Of a DNA stretch of 64,000 bases, positions 35,688 to 49,079 are shown piece after piece. Position numbers and translations under genes: made by a program. The notes under the pieces were generated by a model that searched no databases, had not been told where the DNA came from, and worked only from the letters and a program-made list of their open reading frames with translations. Each line of letters starts with the position of its first letter. Positions within the stretch are counted from its first letter, which is position 1. Origin of the DNA: Lichtheimia corymbifera B2541 (Eukaryota; Mucoromycota; Mucoromycetes; Mucorales; Lichtheimiaceae); contig JNEU01000926.1 of assembly GCA_000697475.1 (NCBI GenBank), forward strand, positions 30,763-94,762. The letters are read 5' to 3'.

Positions 35688-37087
35688 TTATTTTAATAAC
35701 AATAACCATTTACATTTGCTTCGGTAGTGCACGCCATCTGCTCCACAATCGCAACGGGTCTTCTGATTCTTCTTTGGCGCCTTCACGTTGTAGACTTTCT
35801 TTTCTGATTGCTCTTTTGTGTCTTTTGACTCTTCTGTCGCAATTGACTCTTCTGACTCTTTTTGCATCTTGCTTCTGTTGAGTAGAGGAAAGCAGAAAAA
35901 GACAGCAATCTCATTTGCATTTGCATTGGCCATTCATTATGCCAACACCCCATGCAGTGTAACCACCGACTTCGTTAAAATGCCATCGATATATTGCATG
36001 TGGAAAGATCTGTCTTTGATTAAGTTGTTCCATTGAATTGAAATCCCACTTGGTCCAGGTATAACGCCAACTGGTCTCCATTGTGTCAAAGTGTTAGTTG
36101 TTGGCGCTTGAACAACGCTCCTGATACCATCGTCAAATTCGTGTAGCCATTGCTCACTTTGTATAGCGTTGTGTGCTCGTAGGGCATTTTCATAACGGGT
36201 CACCAAGTGTAGCTTTGATATATGGTTGTTGAAGGAGATATTGTCGACATGATCAATGACTCTGTCGTGTGGAATCATGGTGTTGTTAAAGCTAGACTAC
36301 ACTAATCGATGTACTGCAAAAGTCTAGGCAACCTGGCCATCACCCTCAATGCAATCCGCAATCAAGCTGACATATTGGTAGCCGAACTTATTCTCCTATG
36401 TAAAGGGTTTTGATTCTGTTATAGTGGCATGTCCTTATGTCACCTACAAAGGAGTTCCAGATTTCCCATCAGACTGGGCTTGCCTTGTGCCTACAGATGT
36501 ACCTACATACCCCAAAAAAGGATCTATCAAGTAACAAAGCCCAATGTCATAAAACAGTAATGAGCACTTCAAGCGGTAAAGCAAAGGTGTAAGCTACATA
36601 GCTGAATGTATGAGCACGCTCATGTTGGGAATCACACAAAGACTATCGTTGAGACTTACCAAAGGTCATTGATGATTGATGGTATGCAGATAAGTAGAAA
36701 GAAAGGGCGTATGATAGTGTTGGTGGCAACAGCCTTGTTTATACATGAGTGGGCGTGTGAATTGTTGTCATGATTGATCAAACTGATAAAGTGGGCAAGT
36801 ATCTTGGGATTACCGAGTCAAGGTGATGGAAAATCACAGCTGATAAATCGACCTGCCACTTGCGTGATAGGTTATTTTTTTGTAGGTGACAAAAGTATGT
36901 CCCAGCCGTCCTCAGACACTTCGTAAATGAGAAAAGGCAGCAAGGCATTCACTTGGTCCAGGTATAACGCCAATTGGTTTTCGTTGTGTCGATACATTAG
37001 TTGTTGGCAATAATAACAATAACCGTTCGCATTTGCATTCAGATACATGATCCTTGCCGCTTTTACTTTTTCACTTGTAAGCATCAA
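35688..37087 (-). pseudogene. Transposon-derived debris with repeated fragments
   Basis: Three short minus-strand frames (35688-35933, 35937-36278, 36872-37087) are not intact genes. The segments 36047-36104 and 36950-37007 are 58-base direct repeats with a few substitutions. Both translate in the same frame to a PTTN-x-TQ-x-P-x-GVIPGPS motif, which suggests shared coding ancestry. A second shared segment (aataacaataacc) occurs near 35697 and 37012. The first frame ends in a Cys-rich piece (TRCDCGADGVHYRSKC). The IPGPS motif recalls Plavaka/KDZ-type transposases, but this is only a guess from memory. Likely remnants of one element family. Confidence 0.4.
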
Positions 37088-37464
37088 TAGATCTAAAGGG
37101 TCATTTTGATTTTGGCGCCAGAAGCATTCATGCTATATTAAAATTGCTAGACACGATGGTGTTGCATCATACTAATCGCCTATCGAGCTGTGTAGAAGCC
37201 TTTTCCAACAAGGTAGCTACCATAGTATCACATGCTATCCATATGCTACGCTTGTCATCTTGTATAAGGCTAGGGAACATCAGGTGTCATGCATGTGATT
37301 TCAGCAGTCAAAGTCAAAGCGTTGACAATACACATATATCCTTTGTTCAAGAACACCTTTATGTATACGTAGATAAGAGAGAAAATGTTTGATTCTACAA
37401 TGCTATATTACAACGAAAAAGAAAGTGAAGAGGGAAAATGAAATGGAGATATAAATGACATTTT
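37088..37464. other. 3' flank of pyruvate carboxylase gene
   Basis: About 380 AT-rich bases; no feature seen. Confidence 0.35.
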
Positions 37465-40400
37465 TTAAGTGTGAACGATGCGAGCAACCAAATCACCAGA
37501 GGAAAGAGAGTCGCCTTCCTTGATAGGAACATGTTCAACACGACCAGCAACAGGTGCAGAGACAACGGTTTCCATCTTCATGGCACTGAGAACGCATACA
37601 GGGTCACCAGCCTTGATCTCAGCACCTTCCTTTGCACGGACTTCAATAACAACACCGGACATAGGAGCACCAACATCACCTGGGTTAGATTCCTTGGCCT
37701 TTTCACGGGTGACAGCTTCAACGGCAGCATTCTTATCAGTGATACCAACAACACGGGCTTCACCATTGAGCTCAAAGTAAACATCACGCTTGCCAGTGCT
37801 GTTGATAGGACCCACAGCAAGCAACTTGATAATAAGGGTCTTGCCTTCTTCAATCTCAACGTGGAATTCTTCACCAATTTCAGGCTTGGCCAAAAAGTAA
37901 CGAGTAGGGATGATGGATAAATCGCCATATTGAGCCACCATATCGCGATATTCAGCAAACACCTTGGGGTACAAAGCAGCCGACAAGACATCGTAATCGG
38001 TAATGTTGTCATACTTTTCAATCAACTCCTCCTTAAGCTTGGCCAAATCAAGAGGTGGCATACTGGCACCAGGACGACCATCGATGCGAGGAAGGTTGCG
38101 GATAATGTCACTGCGCAATGGTTCAGGGAAACCACCATAAGGCTGACCAAGGTAGCCTTGGAAGAATTCAACCACAGAGGTAGGGAATGACAAACTAGAG
38201 GCACGCTTGATAACATCCTCCTTGTTGAGATTGTTGGATACCATGAATTGGGCCAAGTCACCAACCACCTTGGATGAAGGAGTCACCTTGACGATATCAC
38301 CACACAACTCATTGGCTTCGGCATAAGCCTTTTTGATTTGCAACCATTGGGTGCCAAGACCAAGTTGTTGTGCTTGGAACATGAGGTTTGTGTATTGGCC
38401 TCCGGGCATTTCGTGGCTAATTTCGGGATACATCCATCTATGTGAGTATAGGAACGCATGATTTGAAATAATGTGTGATCTTATTACCTCATTACACCCG
38501 AGTCAGCAGCCTTGACATTGGCTTCGAAGCAAGAATACAACATGCGGCATTGTTCCCAGTAGGAGTTGAGAGCTTGGATATCTTCCATACGAATACCAGT
38601 GCCACCGTTGGTATTTTCAAGAGCGGCAACAAGAGCACCCATGGCAGGCTGAGATGTCATACCAGACATGGAATCAATGGCAGCATCAACCACGTCAGCA
38701 CCTGCAGCAGCAGCAGCCAACATGGAAGCAACACCAGTACCGGCGGTGTCGTGAGTGTGCACGTGAATCGGAAGATCAGGGAATTTTTCACGGATGGTGC
38801 CGATCAACAATTTGGCGGCTTGAGGCTTGAGCAACCCAGCCATATCCTTGATACCCAAAATGTGGATGCCCTCGTTGACCAATTCTTGAGTGAGGTTGAC
38901 ATAGTAGTTGATATCATACTTGGTCTTTTTGGTACTTGTCACATCACCGGTATAGCAGACGGTAGCTTCGACAATACCACCAGCCTTCTTGACAGCATCG
39001 ATACCCAAGCGCATGTTTTCGACATAGTTGAGGGAATCAAAGACACGGAACACATCCATACCAGCCTTGACAGCCTTGGCACAAAAGTCGTAAACGACAT
39101 TGTCGGGATAAGAGGTGTAACCCACAGCGTTGGCACCACGCAAAAGCATTTGGAAAGGCACATTGGGCACAGCCTTACGCAAAGCAATCAAGCGTTCCCA
39201 AGGATCCTCATACAAGAAGCGCATGGCCACATCAAATGTAGCGCCACCCCAACATTCAAGCGAGAAGGCATTGGAGAGAGCATGTGCGGTTGTCGGTGCA
39301 ATGCGGAGGAGATCTGTCAATGTTGTGTGGGGGAGGATAAAGTTATTAACGCTTGCACATGACATTCACCCAATCCCATCCGATATTTTGCTTCCAATTC
39401 CCACGCTAAATTTTCACATCCCGATTGTCAATCACCCAACCCAACTTACCAGTAGTACGGACGCGAGTAGCCAACAAAGATTGATGAGCGTCACGCCATG
39501 TAGTGTCCATGATAAGAGTACCAGGATAAGCACGAACAGCTTTGGCGAAAGCTTCAGGACCTTGTTCAACAAAGATCTTTCTCCAGCCTTCAGTGGGAGC
39601 CACATTGACATTCACAGGCTTGTCAGCATTTTCGTAAAGAGTAGGGATCTCGATTTCTTGCTTGAAAGAAGGTTCACCCACTTGACCCTTGATCTGAGAT
39701 CCATTGACAACAACGTCACCGAGGTAACCAAGCATACGTTGAGCACGGTTTTGGTATTGGACGAGGCGGAAGAGATCAGGAGTGTCGTCAATGAATGTGG
39801 TCCAGCAGTTGCCATTGATGAAGGTATCATGAGTCAACAAGCGTTGCAAGAAAGGAATGTTGGTCTTGACACCACGGATACGGAATTCCACCAAAGCACG
39901 AACGATCTTGCGACGAGCGACTTCATAGGTAGAGCCTGAGCACGTGCACTTGACAAGGAGGGAGTCATAGTGCGGAGTGATAATAGCGCCTGCATAACCA
40001 GCACCACCATCGAGACGGACACCGTTGCCACCGGATGAGCGATAGACTTCGATCTTGCCAGTATCCGGTTGGAAGTTCTTTTCAGGGTCTTCAGTGGTGA
40101 CACGGCATTGGATAGCGAAACCTCGTTGACGGATGCGTTGTTGGGTCAAGCCAAGTTGGGGCAAGAGAGCACCAGCAGCAATTTGGATTTGAGCAGCAAC
40201 AATGTCGATACCGGTGATTTCCTCAGTGATGGTATGCTCCACTTGGATACGAGGATTGATCTCGATAAAGTAGTGGCGATTCTGGTTATCCACAAGGAAC
40301 TCGGCAGTACCAGCATTCTTGTACTTTACAGCCTTGGCAATCTTGACGGCATCGTTGAGAATGGCTTCACGCACGGTGTTGTCCAAGTTCTTGGCAGGTG

Positions 40401-41411
40401 CAATCTCGACGACCTTTTGATGACGACGTTGGACAGAGCAATCACGTTCAAAGAGATGGACCACGTTGCCAGCACGATCAGCCAAGAGTTGGACTTCAAT
40501 ATGACGGGGCTTGTCCAAGAAGCGTTCAATAAAGACAGTGCCATCACCAAATGCAGACAATGCCTCGGACTTTGCACGGTTAAAAGCATCTTCAAGTGAT
40601 GCCTCATCACGCACAACACGCATACCACGGCCACCGCCACCCATAGCAGCCTTGATAATGATAGGGAATCCATATTCTTGAATAAAGGCCTTGGCTTCAG
40701 AGTATTCACTCACAGGTCCGGGTGTACCTGGGACAACTGGCACCTTGCAATCCATAGCTATTTTCCCACACAATCCACAAAAAGTTATTGTTTGCATGTC
40801 ATGTTTACACACACACAAAACCTACTTACCAATCTGACGAGCCTTGGTCTTATCTCCTAAACTATCAATGACCTCAGGGGAGGGACCAATGAATGTGATG
40901 CCAGCTGCCTCCACCTTGCGTGCAAATTCAGCATTCTCAGATAAGAAACCATAACCAGGATGGATCATGGATACACCTCGCTCCTTGGCAATGCGTACAA
41001 TCTCATCTTGAGCAAGATAGGCTCCCACAGGAGTGAATTGACCAAGCTGACCAATTTGATATGCTTCATCGGCCTATCATAAAATGGGTTATTATGCAAT
41101 AAAAAGGACCACATGACGTATATGAACCTTACCTTGTATCTGTGCATGGAAAGCCGATCTTCATGTGAAAAGATGGCCACTGTTCTCATGGAGAGCTCGT
41201 GAGCTGTTCGGCACACACGAATGGCAATTTCCTATTTGGGACCATCCATGTGGGGTAAGAGATCATGGCACGTCTGAAACGCTATGGACAGAGAAAAGAG
41301 AGAGACAAGATATATACTTACACCACGGTTAACAGCCATCAGTTTCCTAAGGCTGCCCATCACTTCGCTATTACGGCGAATGGTTTCCACAGAATGTTCA
41401 CGGTGCGGCAT
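37465..41411 (-). CDS. pyc1: Pyruvate carboxylase (cytosolic, biotin enzyme)
   Basis: ATP- and bicarbonate-dependent carboxylation of pyruvate to oxaloacetate. Six exons from the ATG opening [16 protein letters not shown] at 41411; the last runs to 37465. Biotin carboxylase domain: [14 protein letters not shown], the ATP-grasp loop [13 protein letters not shown] and the catalytic stretch [13 protein letters not shown]. Carboxyltransferase domain: [32 protein letters not shown], the metal/biotin Lys in [11 protein letters not shown] and [10 protein letters not shown]. The C-terminal biotinyl domain has the biotinylated Lys in [12 protein letters not shown] and ends DLVARIVHT. No mitochondrial presequence is visible, so it is cytosolic like other fungal forms. 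Introns lie near the 5' end, at 39449-39317 and at 38481-38436. Confidence 0.97.
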
Positions 41412-42374
41412 GGCTATGTATATGTGTGTGTGTGTATGTACTAATGTCAAAAAATGTGGGGAAAAGAAAAAAGAGATGTGAGACTATTGCACCCTCGACT
41501 CGAATGGTTTTTGTAGTCGACGAGAAAAAGAGTGACGGGGAAGAGGAAGAGATCGGGCACCCATTTATGATTTCATATGATGGCATATGGAAGATGTTCT
41601 CTTTTGTCATTCGGATGATGCTCATCACCCGTCACTTTTTTTCACTCCCCCGGCGTAAAATAAAAGAGGACACGCGTACCTTTGTTTGAGAAAAAGTAAA
41701 AAGGGTAAAGGAGGGAGAAAAGAAAGGTTCAAAGAAAAAAGAAACGTTTTGTGTCAGACCCACGTACAAGGAGGGTTTATATAGGGTGTGAGTGATTGAT
41801 GTGGGTTATCAGCAAAGATGTGTCGTATGTCATTTTGATGCGTACGTTGCCAGTGTGAGAGATCAGTCATCGAAATGGATTCAAAAATTCCGCTCAATTC
41901 CCGCATAGCAGTTGGCTTGTGTCCCGCACTTTCCCAACATCATCTCTGGTGCGCACGCACAACCCACATACGCAATGCATCATGTATGGAGTGAGATGAT
42001 CAAACTGAGTTTGTAATACCAGGAATTCTCTCACCCAAACTCTTTCAGCATGAGCCTATCATATTTTTGCCGCCCTTATCTCTAAAATGTTAATGTTCCA
42101 CTCCCCCCATCGCCCCCACCTTCACCACGTCAAAATTTCCCGGACCTCCTTTGGCTAAAACGTTTGCCGTACTTCTGCCTTACCTTTTATCCATATCAAT
42201 TCACTAGATCAGCACCAGCAGCACCAGCAGCAAAGCCTCTTTTTTTTTCTTTCTTCTACCACCTTCCTTCCCCCCAAAACACACACATACACACCTACTC
42301 CACCCCCCAACCATTTCCTTATCTCTAAATTGATGACTCTTTGTACTCTGAGATTATTGTATTATTAAGGTTTA
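41412..42374. other. Pyruvate carboxylase promoter region
   Basis: About 960 bases upstream of PYC, downstream of the Kar9-like gene. It contains a TATA-like element on the minus strand and long pyrimidine tracts (plus strand about 42230-42300). No gene is supported. Confidence 0.45.
41776..41783 (-). promoter_or_regulatory. TATA-like box upstream of pyruvate carboxylase
   Basis: Minus-strand TATATAAA about 365 bases before the PYC start codon, in a GC-flanked context (ccctatataaaccctcc). The distance would imply a long 5' leader or an intron in it. Confidence 0.4.
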
Positions 42375-45300
42375 TTAATGAAGGATGCCATAATGTAATA
42401 AAAACAACTCTAAATCCTGCCATCCACCACCTACACGGACGAGTACCTTGTTGCGTGCGGCTGTCTTATCCGATTTCCTTCGACCCGTGTAACTCATAAG
42501 CTTGCATGTATACAGCTTTCTGCCACCACCCACTGAAGGGCTTAATTCGCTTCCAAAATAGTACCTTCCAGATCCATTGGGTCCCTTTTGGCACTTTATG
42601 GCGATAGGACTGGCATTGACAATACGGGCGACTTCCATATCGAGGGGATCTTTGGGATCGGGTCGGTAGGTGACATTGTTTTCCTTGGTAGGTCTTGATT
42701 TCCAGGCAACATCATCCTCATCTTCTTCATAAAGATAATCTTTTTCATACCCAGTATAATCATCTTCATCCTCATCATCGGATCGTAAGACAGCAGGAGG
42801 TGATGGCGTACGTGCATTCAAGAGGCGTGGATTAGGAGAAGCAGCGCGACGATGATGCATTAAGGCGGGCATGGATTGTTTCTTGCGTAAACTCTTGGTT
42901 GACTTTGATGGGGGCGAGCTGTCTAGGCAAAATGGGATGCAACAAAAAGTTAGTCTTTTTTGCTTATCGTTGATTTCCACAACAGAGTGTTGATCTTCAC
43001 ATGGTAGCTACTTACGCGCTGGTGGAGGTGGAGGTGTCATTTGCATGGAGGAACGGGGTCGTGGTAACATGGAAGGTGAAGCTGCACGTGATGGTCCTGA
43101 GGGTGTTTTTGGACGAGGAATAAGAGAAGGGGTACCGGATCGTCTTACAGGAGACAAAGGTCGTCTATCTCGATCGGGATATTGTACTGAAAGATGATGA
43201 GTCGTTCCTTGTCTTTCAAGACTGCTCATAGGACGAGCGGGTATGGTGGGAAGAGGTGGTGTTGCAGAGGATGATGTATAATAGCGCGATGATGATGAGT
43301 TGGGTGTTGCTGATCTGGCTGTGTCTCGTTTGGCTTGTTCAGCTTTTTGCTTGCGTAATAATGAACTCTTTGTTGGTCTCATCCAAGAGGCTCGATCATC
43401 TTGTTGTTCTGAAAAAGTATCTTCAGTAGCTGGTATTCGACTCTTTCGTCGTTCATCAACGGTTGGTGTCTTTGTCTTTCGTCGTCGGGATGATGCTAAG
43501 GTGTTGTTGTCATCGGTAGTTGTAATGAGAGGTTGTGGAATAGATGCACTGGATACTGAGGATGAATCGGATGTACTTGGTCGCATGATACTGCTAAATG
43601 ACATTGGACTGACATTGCGCTGTAATCTTCCACTGGGTGATCCATATCCACGCCACATGTCATGTCGTCCACTATTGGGAGTAGCACTACGTCCACGTCT
43701 GCTTTCATCATAATAAGATGATATGCCACCCATAGGACTTGCTGTACGAGATGATCTTGATAATGGACTTTTCGCACGAGCTCCACCACTACTACCACCG
43801 CTGCCACCACCAGCAGTCATATAATCAGCGAGATCATGATGATTCATTCCGGAAGGTGGCTCAGGACTTCTAAATCGCATACTGCTCATGCTCCTATCGC
43901 TTCGATCGCTCAGTCGAGAATAAGCTGGACTAATAGGCCGGTGTCCTGCTCCAAGTAATACTCGCTCAGTCTCTGGTAAATCACGAGATCGTAATTCATC
44001 CATCTCAGCCTTAAGTTGATTCCATCGCTGTATCATTGATTGATGTCTCCTTGTTGTTGTCATATCTTGGCCCACACGTGATGCGATCCCATTGCCCAAC
44101 ATTGCCAGCATGCGGTCAATCGATGGTGTGTAATACTTGTACTTTGCTTCAAAGTTCTTTTCCACTGATCGAAACTTGTGTTGATCCACAGGTGGTTGAT
44201 GATGACTGTTGCCATTGTTGCTGTTGTTGTATCCAGCTGAACCCGATGATGAATTCGATGAGATGGATGTGGTGGATGGATGAGGTCGTGGCACATTACG
44301 AAGGACACCTTTTGGTTGCATCTCATGGGTTGCACTCGTACCACCAAGGGCTTGCCAATCACGTACTTGTTGAATCATGGCATAGCACTGTGCTGTTGTC
44401 TTATCCAATCCATCAATCATAACATCCACTTGATCAGCCACTTGACGGAATACTGTAAGCCATCGATCTTCCTTGAGCTCATCCTTAAGATCGTCAATCT
44501 CGGATCGAAGATTTTCCCACTTTTCTTGTACCATGCCATGTTTGCGTGAGAGGACCCCTGTTTTGTCAGCGGGTGGATGATCGGAAGTCATTCGAGAATA
44601 CACCTTTTCCACTTGTCGAAACACAGGTTCCACTTTTTCATCGATCGTGACAAGAATCCCATCGCTATTGTCTTTGATGCGTGTCTCGCCTGATAATGAC
44701 GGGGAGGGCGTAGCGATGCTGCTACTTTTTGTACTCAGCGAGTTGTTCCTGGATGGTGTAGCACTTTGCGTGTGCTTTGTCTCGTGATACTGGAAAATCA
44801 TGGTGGAAATGTCATCGAGCTGAATAAGAATGTACTCCATCGCCAATGCCAAGTTCTTTTCTTCAGCCATGCTTTGTACTGCATTGACAACGGATGCCAT
44901 GAAATGCTGTAACCCAGACCACTCGGATTGTATCTTGGCAATTGTCATTTTGACTGACATTTTTCGTTGTATCAATGTTGGCTCATCGTCATCAATATCA
45001 TCCAAGACTTGTTCACCAGCCTCCACGAATACTGAAACAAGCGGTTGCATTTGGCTCATCATGCTTTCAAGAGGTTTGGTATCCAAATTGACAACAGATG
45101 TATCACTGCCACCAGCCTCTTCCATCTTGACCTTTTGCTCCAAAGTGAATACTGTCATGTGCGCAACGCTCAACCACTGTGTAAGCTGTGCTGCAATCGT
45201 CTCAAATTGCTGTAATATGTCTGCAGCCGAAAGGGTGTCTCGCATAGCAAAGAGGTCATCCACCTCCTTGATGGGTAAAGGCGTCGCGAATAGATCCTGA

Positions 45301-45386
45301 AACAATGTCTCATCTTGAATGCTGACCGATGGCTTCAACGGTGCTACTGGAGGTTGGGGTGGTTGTAACAAAGTGGGTTCGTCCAT
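42375..45386 (-). CDS. Kar9-like microtubule linker with C-terminal GAR (Gas2) domain
   Basis: Predicted cytoskeletal linker. Two exons (45386-43016 and 42922-42375) give 972 residues. The N-terminal ~450 residues are helical and acidic (LTQWLSVAHMTVFTLEQKV, WSGLQHFMASVVNAVQSMAEE), resembling the fungal Kar9 cortical protein family. A long Ser/Pro/Arg-rich disordered middle follows. It has two SxIP-type EB1-binding motifs, SRIP in RRKSRIPATEDTF and SLIP in TPSLIPRPKTP. The last exon ends in a GAR domain, with KLYTCKLMSYTGRR and VLVRVGGGWQDLELFLLHY; GAR domains bind microtubules in Gas2 and spectraplakins. The role, spindle or microtubule guidance to the cortex, is inferred from these parts. 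Confidence 0.75.
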
Positions 45387-46480
45387 TACTCGAGCAATGT
45401 CAAAAGTCTATATAGAAACGTCGGTTACCATCATGCTGTCTCAATGCATAATGTTTCACTTTTTTTTTTCAAGGGGAATAGAGCGATACCTTTTTGTGTA
45501 AAGGCGTTCAGGAGATATAGGGAATAAGGACAAGGTAGTCCGTGCGTGGTATGTGAAAAAAAGTAGATATTGAAATATAGACAAAAAAGAAAAAGAGAGT
45601 GTGAAGAATAAAGAAGAATGAGTTAGCCACAATCACCCACCACCACAAAGCACCCACACACACACTTTTTGCTATGCTCCGGTCCTGCTTTCGGATATAC
45701 ACGTGTTAATGGTTGTTGCTGCTGCACTATCAACAAGTATTATTATACACTCCTCCACCCCTTCCTCAAATACTACATTAATCATTTCCAAAAGCAACAT
45801 ACAAGGTGTTTCATCTTTTTGCATTGCAAGAGTATAAGGAAAATAGGGGAAGATAGAACGATGCACCAGGTTGTGTCAGATGATGAACCAACTCCTTTTA
45901 TTCTCACACACTTTAAAACAATCAAACATTCAAGGATAACTACAACATATCAAGGTATCATCTTGTCGTTGCATCTGCAGGTACAACCGCTACGTTAACG
46001 AAAAGCAAACCCTCTCAACCATCAACCTTTCTTTTGACAGTTCATATCAGCTACAGAGAATGATTGGCCGACCCGATATTTGGCGCCGATTGAACATGGC
46101 TATTACTATTTTCAAATGTCAATGCAAGAGAGAGAGAGCTCTCGTTTGAACTCCAGGTGTACAAACACACTCGTTGCCTAGATTAGTATATTATCCCATT
46201 ACTATGTTGCCATATATACACTCGTAATGCATGATGACCTTTTGGATGTATTTCAAAAGACACGGTTGTTTTCCAATTTCTCTACAGAGGAGATGCACAA
46301 TGCAAGTATGTACGTGTGTGTGTGTGTGTGTGAATAAGCGTGGTTGTGGCGAGGAGGGGGATACAGTGGTGTGTGTGTGCGTGTATCTATCTGCGATGTG
46401 TTGGGGGGGGGGAGGATGAATGGGTTGGGGGTTTCCTGGCAACCACGTGGTGCTTGTGTTGTATATGTTGAATGTCGTTT
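45387..46480. other. Intergenic region with (GT)n repeat
   Basis: About 1.1 kb between the Kar9-like start and the eIF2B alpha stop. It contains a GT dinucleotide run at about 46314-46332, a G9 run near 46403, and no recognised exon. Confidence 0.4.
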
Positions 46481-47987
46481 TTATAGGTACAGCTTGATCA
46501 ATTCATCACTCACGCCACTGGGTGTCAATACGCCAAGATCCGTAAGTAGCAATGTGAAATATTGTGGAGGTGTATAATCGACTAATGGGTTGGATCCTTC
46601 AAGCTGATCTGTGCTATCCGCTTGGGTGCTGCTAAATGATTTCCGTCGAGAAGTGAAGCTCACAATTTCAGGTAATGCTGAAGGAAGATCGTATTGGTTC
46701 AATGGATATACACGCACAAACTTGTAACTGTAATACATCACATTATTAGCATGTCGTTGATACAAGGATGAATACGCCTCACCTCTCAGCCACAGCATAA
46801 ACGGGCTTGCTCAATGCATTAGCAACCAATGCAATTTGGTAAGTGCCGATCTGCATACAACATAGGGTTATTTCCCACGTATATAATGTATGTCTCTTTG
46901 CCTCTCCTTACCTTGTTGATCACACCACCGTTCTCTACAACACCTTCTGCACCGACGAACACCATATCAACCTTATCCATAATGTATCCGACAGCCGAGT
47001 CCAATACAGCTCTACATGGGATACCAGCTTCACGTAGATATTCCACAGCTTGCAGCCTATATGATACATCAATATCACGCATACCATCTGATTCCATGCA
47101 TGTACTTACCCATCGCTATTGGGTCTTCCTTCAGTCACATAGACCTTGAATCGTTTATGCTGAACATTGGCGGCATGTTGAAGGACGCTCATGACCACAC
47201 GAGAATAGGCATGGACCAGAACAATCGAGTTGTCTTGAACAAAATGGGCACCCACTTCAGCAGCACGAAGACGAGCAGAGAATGCCTTTTCCAAGATCAA
47301 ACCAGCACGATGCAATAACTTTTCCTTGAACTCGTCAAAGCTGCGAATCTCGGATGAACGCTATTGAAGGATACCAATCAATCAATCATCCATACTATGC
47401 TATCTTCCTTTTTCTTCTCATACCGAAAAATCGTGCGAGTGTCTGGTAACAAAACGCATAAAAAGATCGACGCCAGCAAGTGCAGCAATGGTTGCCTTGT
47501 GTTGTTGGTTTTGCATACGGGGAGCTGATTCCTTTGACTCGTCACGAATCGATTGTGCTGCACGTTCCAAGGTCACCATGAACTCGGACATAGTAGGTGC
47601 TACACGTATGGATGGTATTAGATCCAATCCCACTTACAGACAGCCTTTTATATACGTTACCAGTATTGCTGCGACAAAAGTCGGTAAGCGCCTTGAAAAC
47701 AGCTACAGGCGTCGATAGATCCTACACACGTTTGACAAGTGGATGAATACCATGAAGGAAAATTGCGTGTTTGCGCTAGGCGATTGGCTTACAGGATCTT
47801 GGAGAAAAGTTTGGTAAAGGTCAATGACCTCGGAGCAATCGAGCTTCGATTCGTCTTGCATGGCTACCATAACTGTTGAATGCACGTTAAAAAGGTGGGA
47901 GGATGGCACGTCGCGTGTGTTGAAGGAAAACTTACAGTGGTGGGAGGAGGAGGAAGAAGAAACAAGTTCGGTGCTGCTGTGACTCAT
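46481..47987 (-). CDS. GCN3: Translation initiation factor eIF2B subunit alpha
   Basis: Regulatory subunit of eIF2B, the guanine exchange factor for eIF2 that senses eIF2-alpha phosphorylation. About nine exons reconstruct in frame. The start is [17 protein letters not shown], followed across an intron by [20 protein letters not shown]. Further exons contain [66 protein letters not shown] and [13 protein letters not shown]. Next come [14 protein letters not shown] and [19 protein letters not shown] (the nucleotide-binding-fold signature), then a short [20 protein letters not shown] exon, and finally YPLNQYDLP and [19 protein letters not shown]. These are diagnostic of eIF2B alpha. An alternative start is the internal MVAMQDES. 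Confidence 0.93.
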
Positions 47988-48402
47988 TCACTCTCAGTTT
48001 TGCTGTGCCCTTCCCTAATAACATCCCCTCACACATATCACTTTACAACAGTTATTCAATATATTCGAGAGAATCTTTTCTGGGTTGGTTTAATATTACC
48101 TAGCAACAGTATCCAAGGAACGCCGTCGACAGTCTTTGTATGCTAATATCTTAAAAAGTGAAGGATCTTTTAAATCGCAAGGAGGTGAGCCACTGGAAGC
48201 TATCTATTCCCCACCAGCACCGTTTTCTTAACCGACAACCCCATCAACAATACTATCGACTATGGTCACGCCGAGTGGTCCGAGTGAATGAGATGTAAAA
48301 GTACAGACAGCCAGGGTTGATTGATTGACTACTACTTTAAGCCCGCACTTGGTGTATTTATTTTCTTTCTTTACATACTCTACTCGACTCGCTCCGGACG
48401 TT
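47988..48402. other. Divergent promoter region (eIF2B alpha / Aim41)
   Basis: About 415 bases separate two divergent start codons and must carry both promoters. No clear TATA box; a pyrimidine-rich leader precedes the Aim41 start. Confidence 0.45.
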
Positions 48403-48985
48403 ATGCTTCGTACCATCGCTGCTACTCGCTTGATTACCACGCGTCTTGCACGTGCTTACACCACTGAACCTGCAGGTAATGGAACGATCGTGGATTGTCA
48501 TGGTGGATCGGGCTGTCTCATGAGTATATTATTGTGTAGGCTTGTTGACTCGACTCAAGGACGATCGCAAGACGTTTATGCGTGCCAAGACACAGCCTGA
48601 TTTAAATGTGGTCAAGAATATCCTGAGTGATTACACCTATTATATCAAGTCTCCCAATGCCAAACCTGGTCAAAGCGAGGAAGCTGCAGTGTTGAGTGTG
48701 ATCCAAAAGTTGGTCAAACGTCGTCAGGATGCCATTGGTCAATACAAAGCAGGCGGTCGACCTGAATTAGCAGAACAAGAACAAGCCGAACTTGCTGTAT
48801 TGCAACGCTATCTTCCCGAACAAATGTCCACTGAAGAGATTGAAGCACAAGTCAAGAGCATCATTGAACAAGTGGGAGCTACGTCTATCCGTGATATGGG
48901 CAAGGTGATGAAGGCATGGACTCATGAAGGTGCTGATAAGAAGGCTGTCAGTGATGCTGTCAAAAAGTTGCTTAATAGTCAATAA
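48403..48985 (+). CDS. AIM41: Aim41-like mitochondrial YqeY/GatB-domain protein
   Basis: Two exons, 48403-48475 and 48540-48985, give 172 residues. The N-terminus MLRTIAATRLITTRLARAY is Arg-rich without acids, a mitochondrial presequence. The rest is a YqeY domain: LLTRLKDDRKTFMRAK, EEAAVLSVIQKLVKRRQDAI, ELAVLQRYLPEQMSTEEI and RDMGKVMKAW, including the family's LP-E-Q-M-S turn. YqeY shares its fold with the tRNA-binding tail of GatB, so a link to mitochondrial tRNA amidation has been proposed for the family, but the function is unproven. Confidence 0.9.
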
Positions 48986-49079
48986 ATCATATAGAGTGTA
49001 AAATATCTAACAGCCAAGAGAAAATTGGGGGAGGTGATGGGGGGGGGGAAACATGTACCGCCAAGCTGCTTGGACCACA

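Noticed and set aside
38475..40599. Long plus-strand open frames of 295, 269 and 176 codons
   Set aside because: Antisense of the pyruvate carboxylase exons; codon-biased genes often leave open antisense frames.
48246..48300. tRNA-like A-box (gccgagtggtccgag)
   Set aside because: No B-box or cloverleaf partner follows at tRNA spacing; it lies in the divergent promoter.
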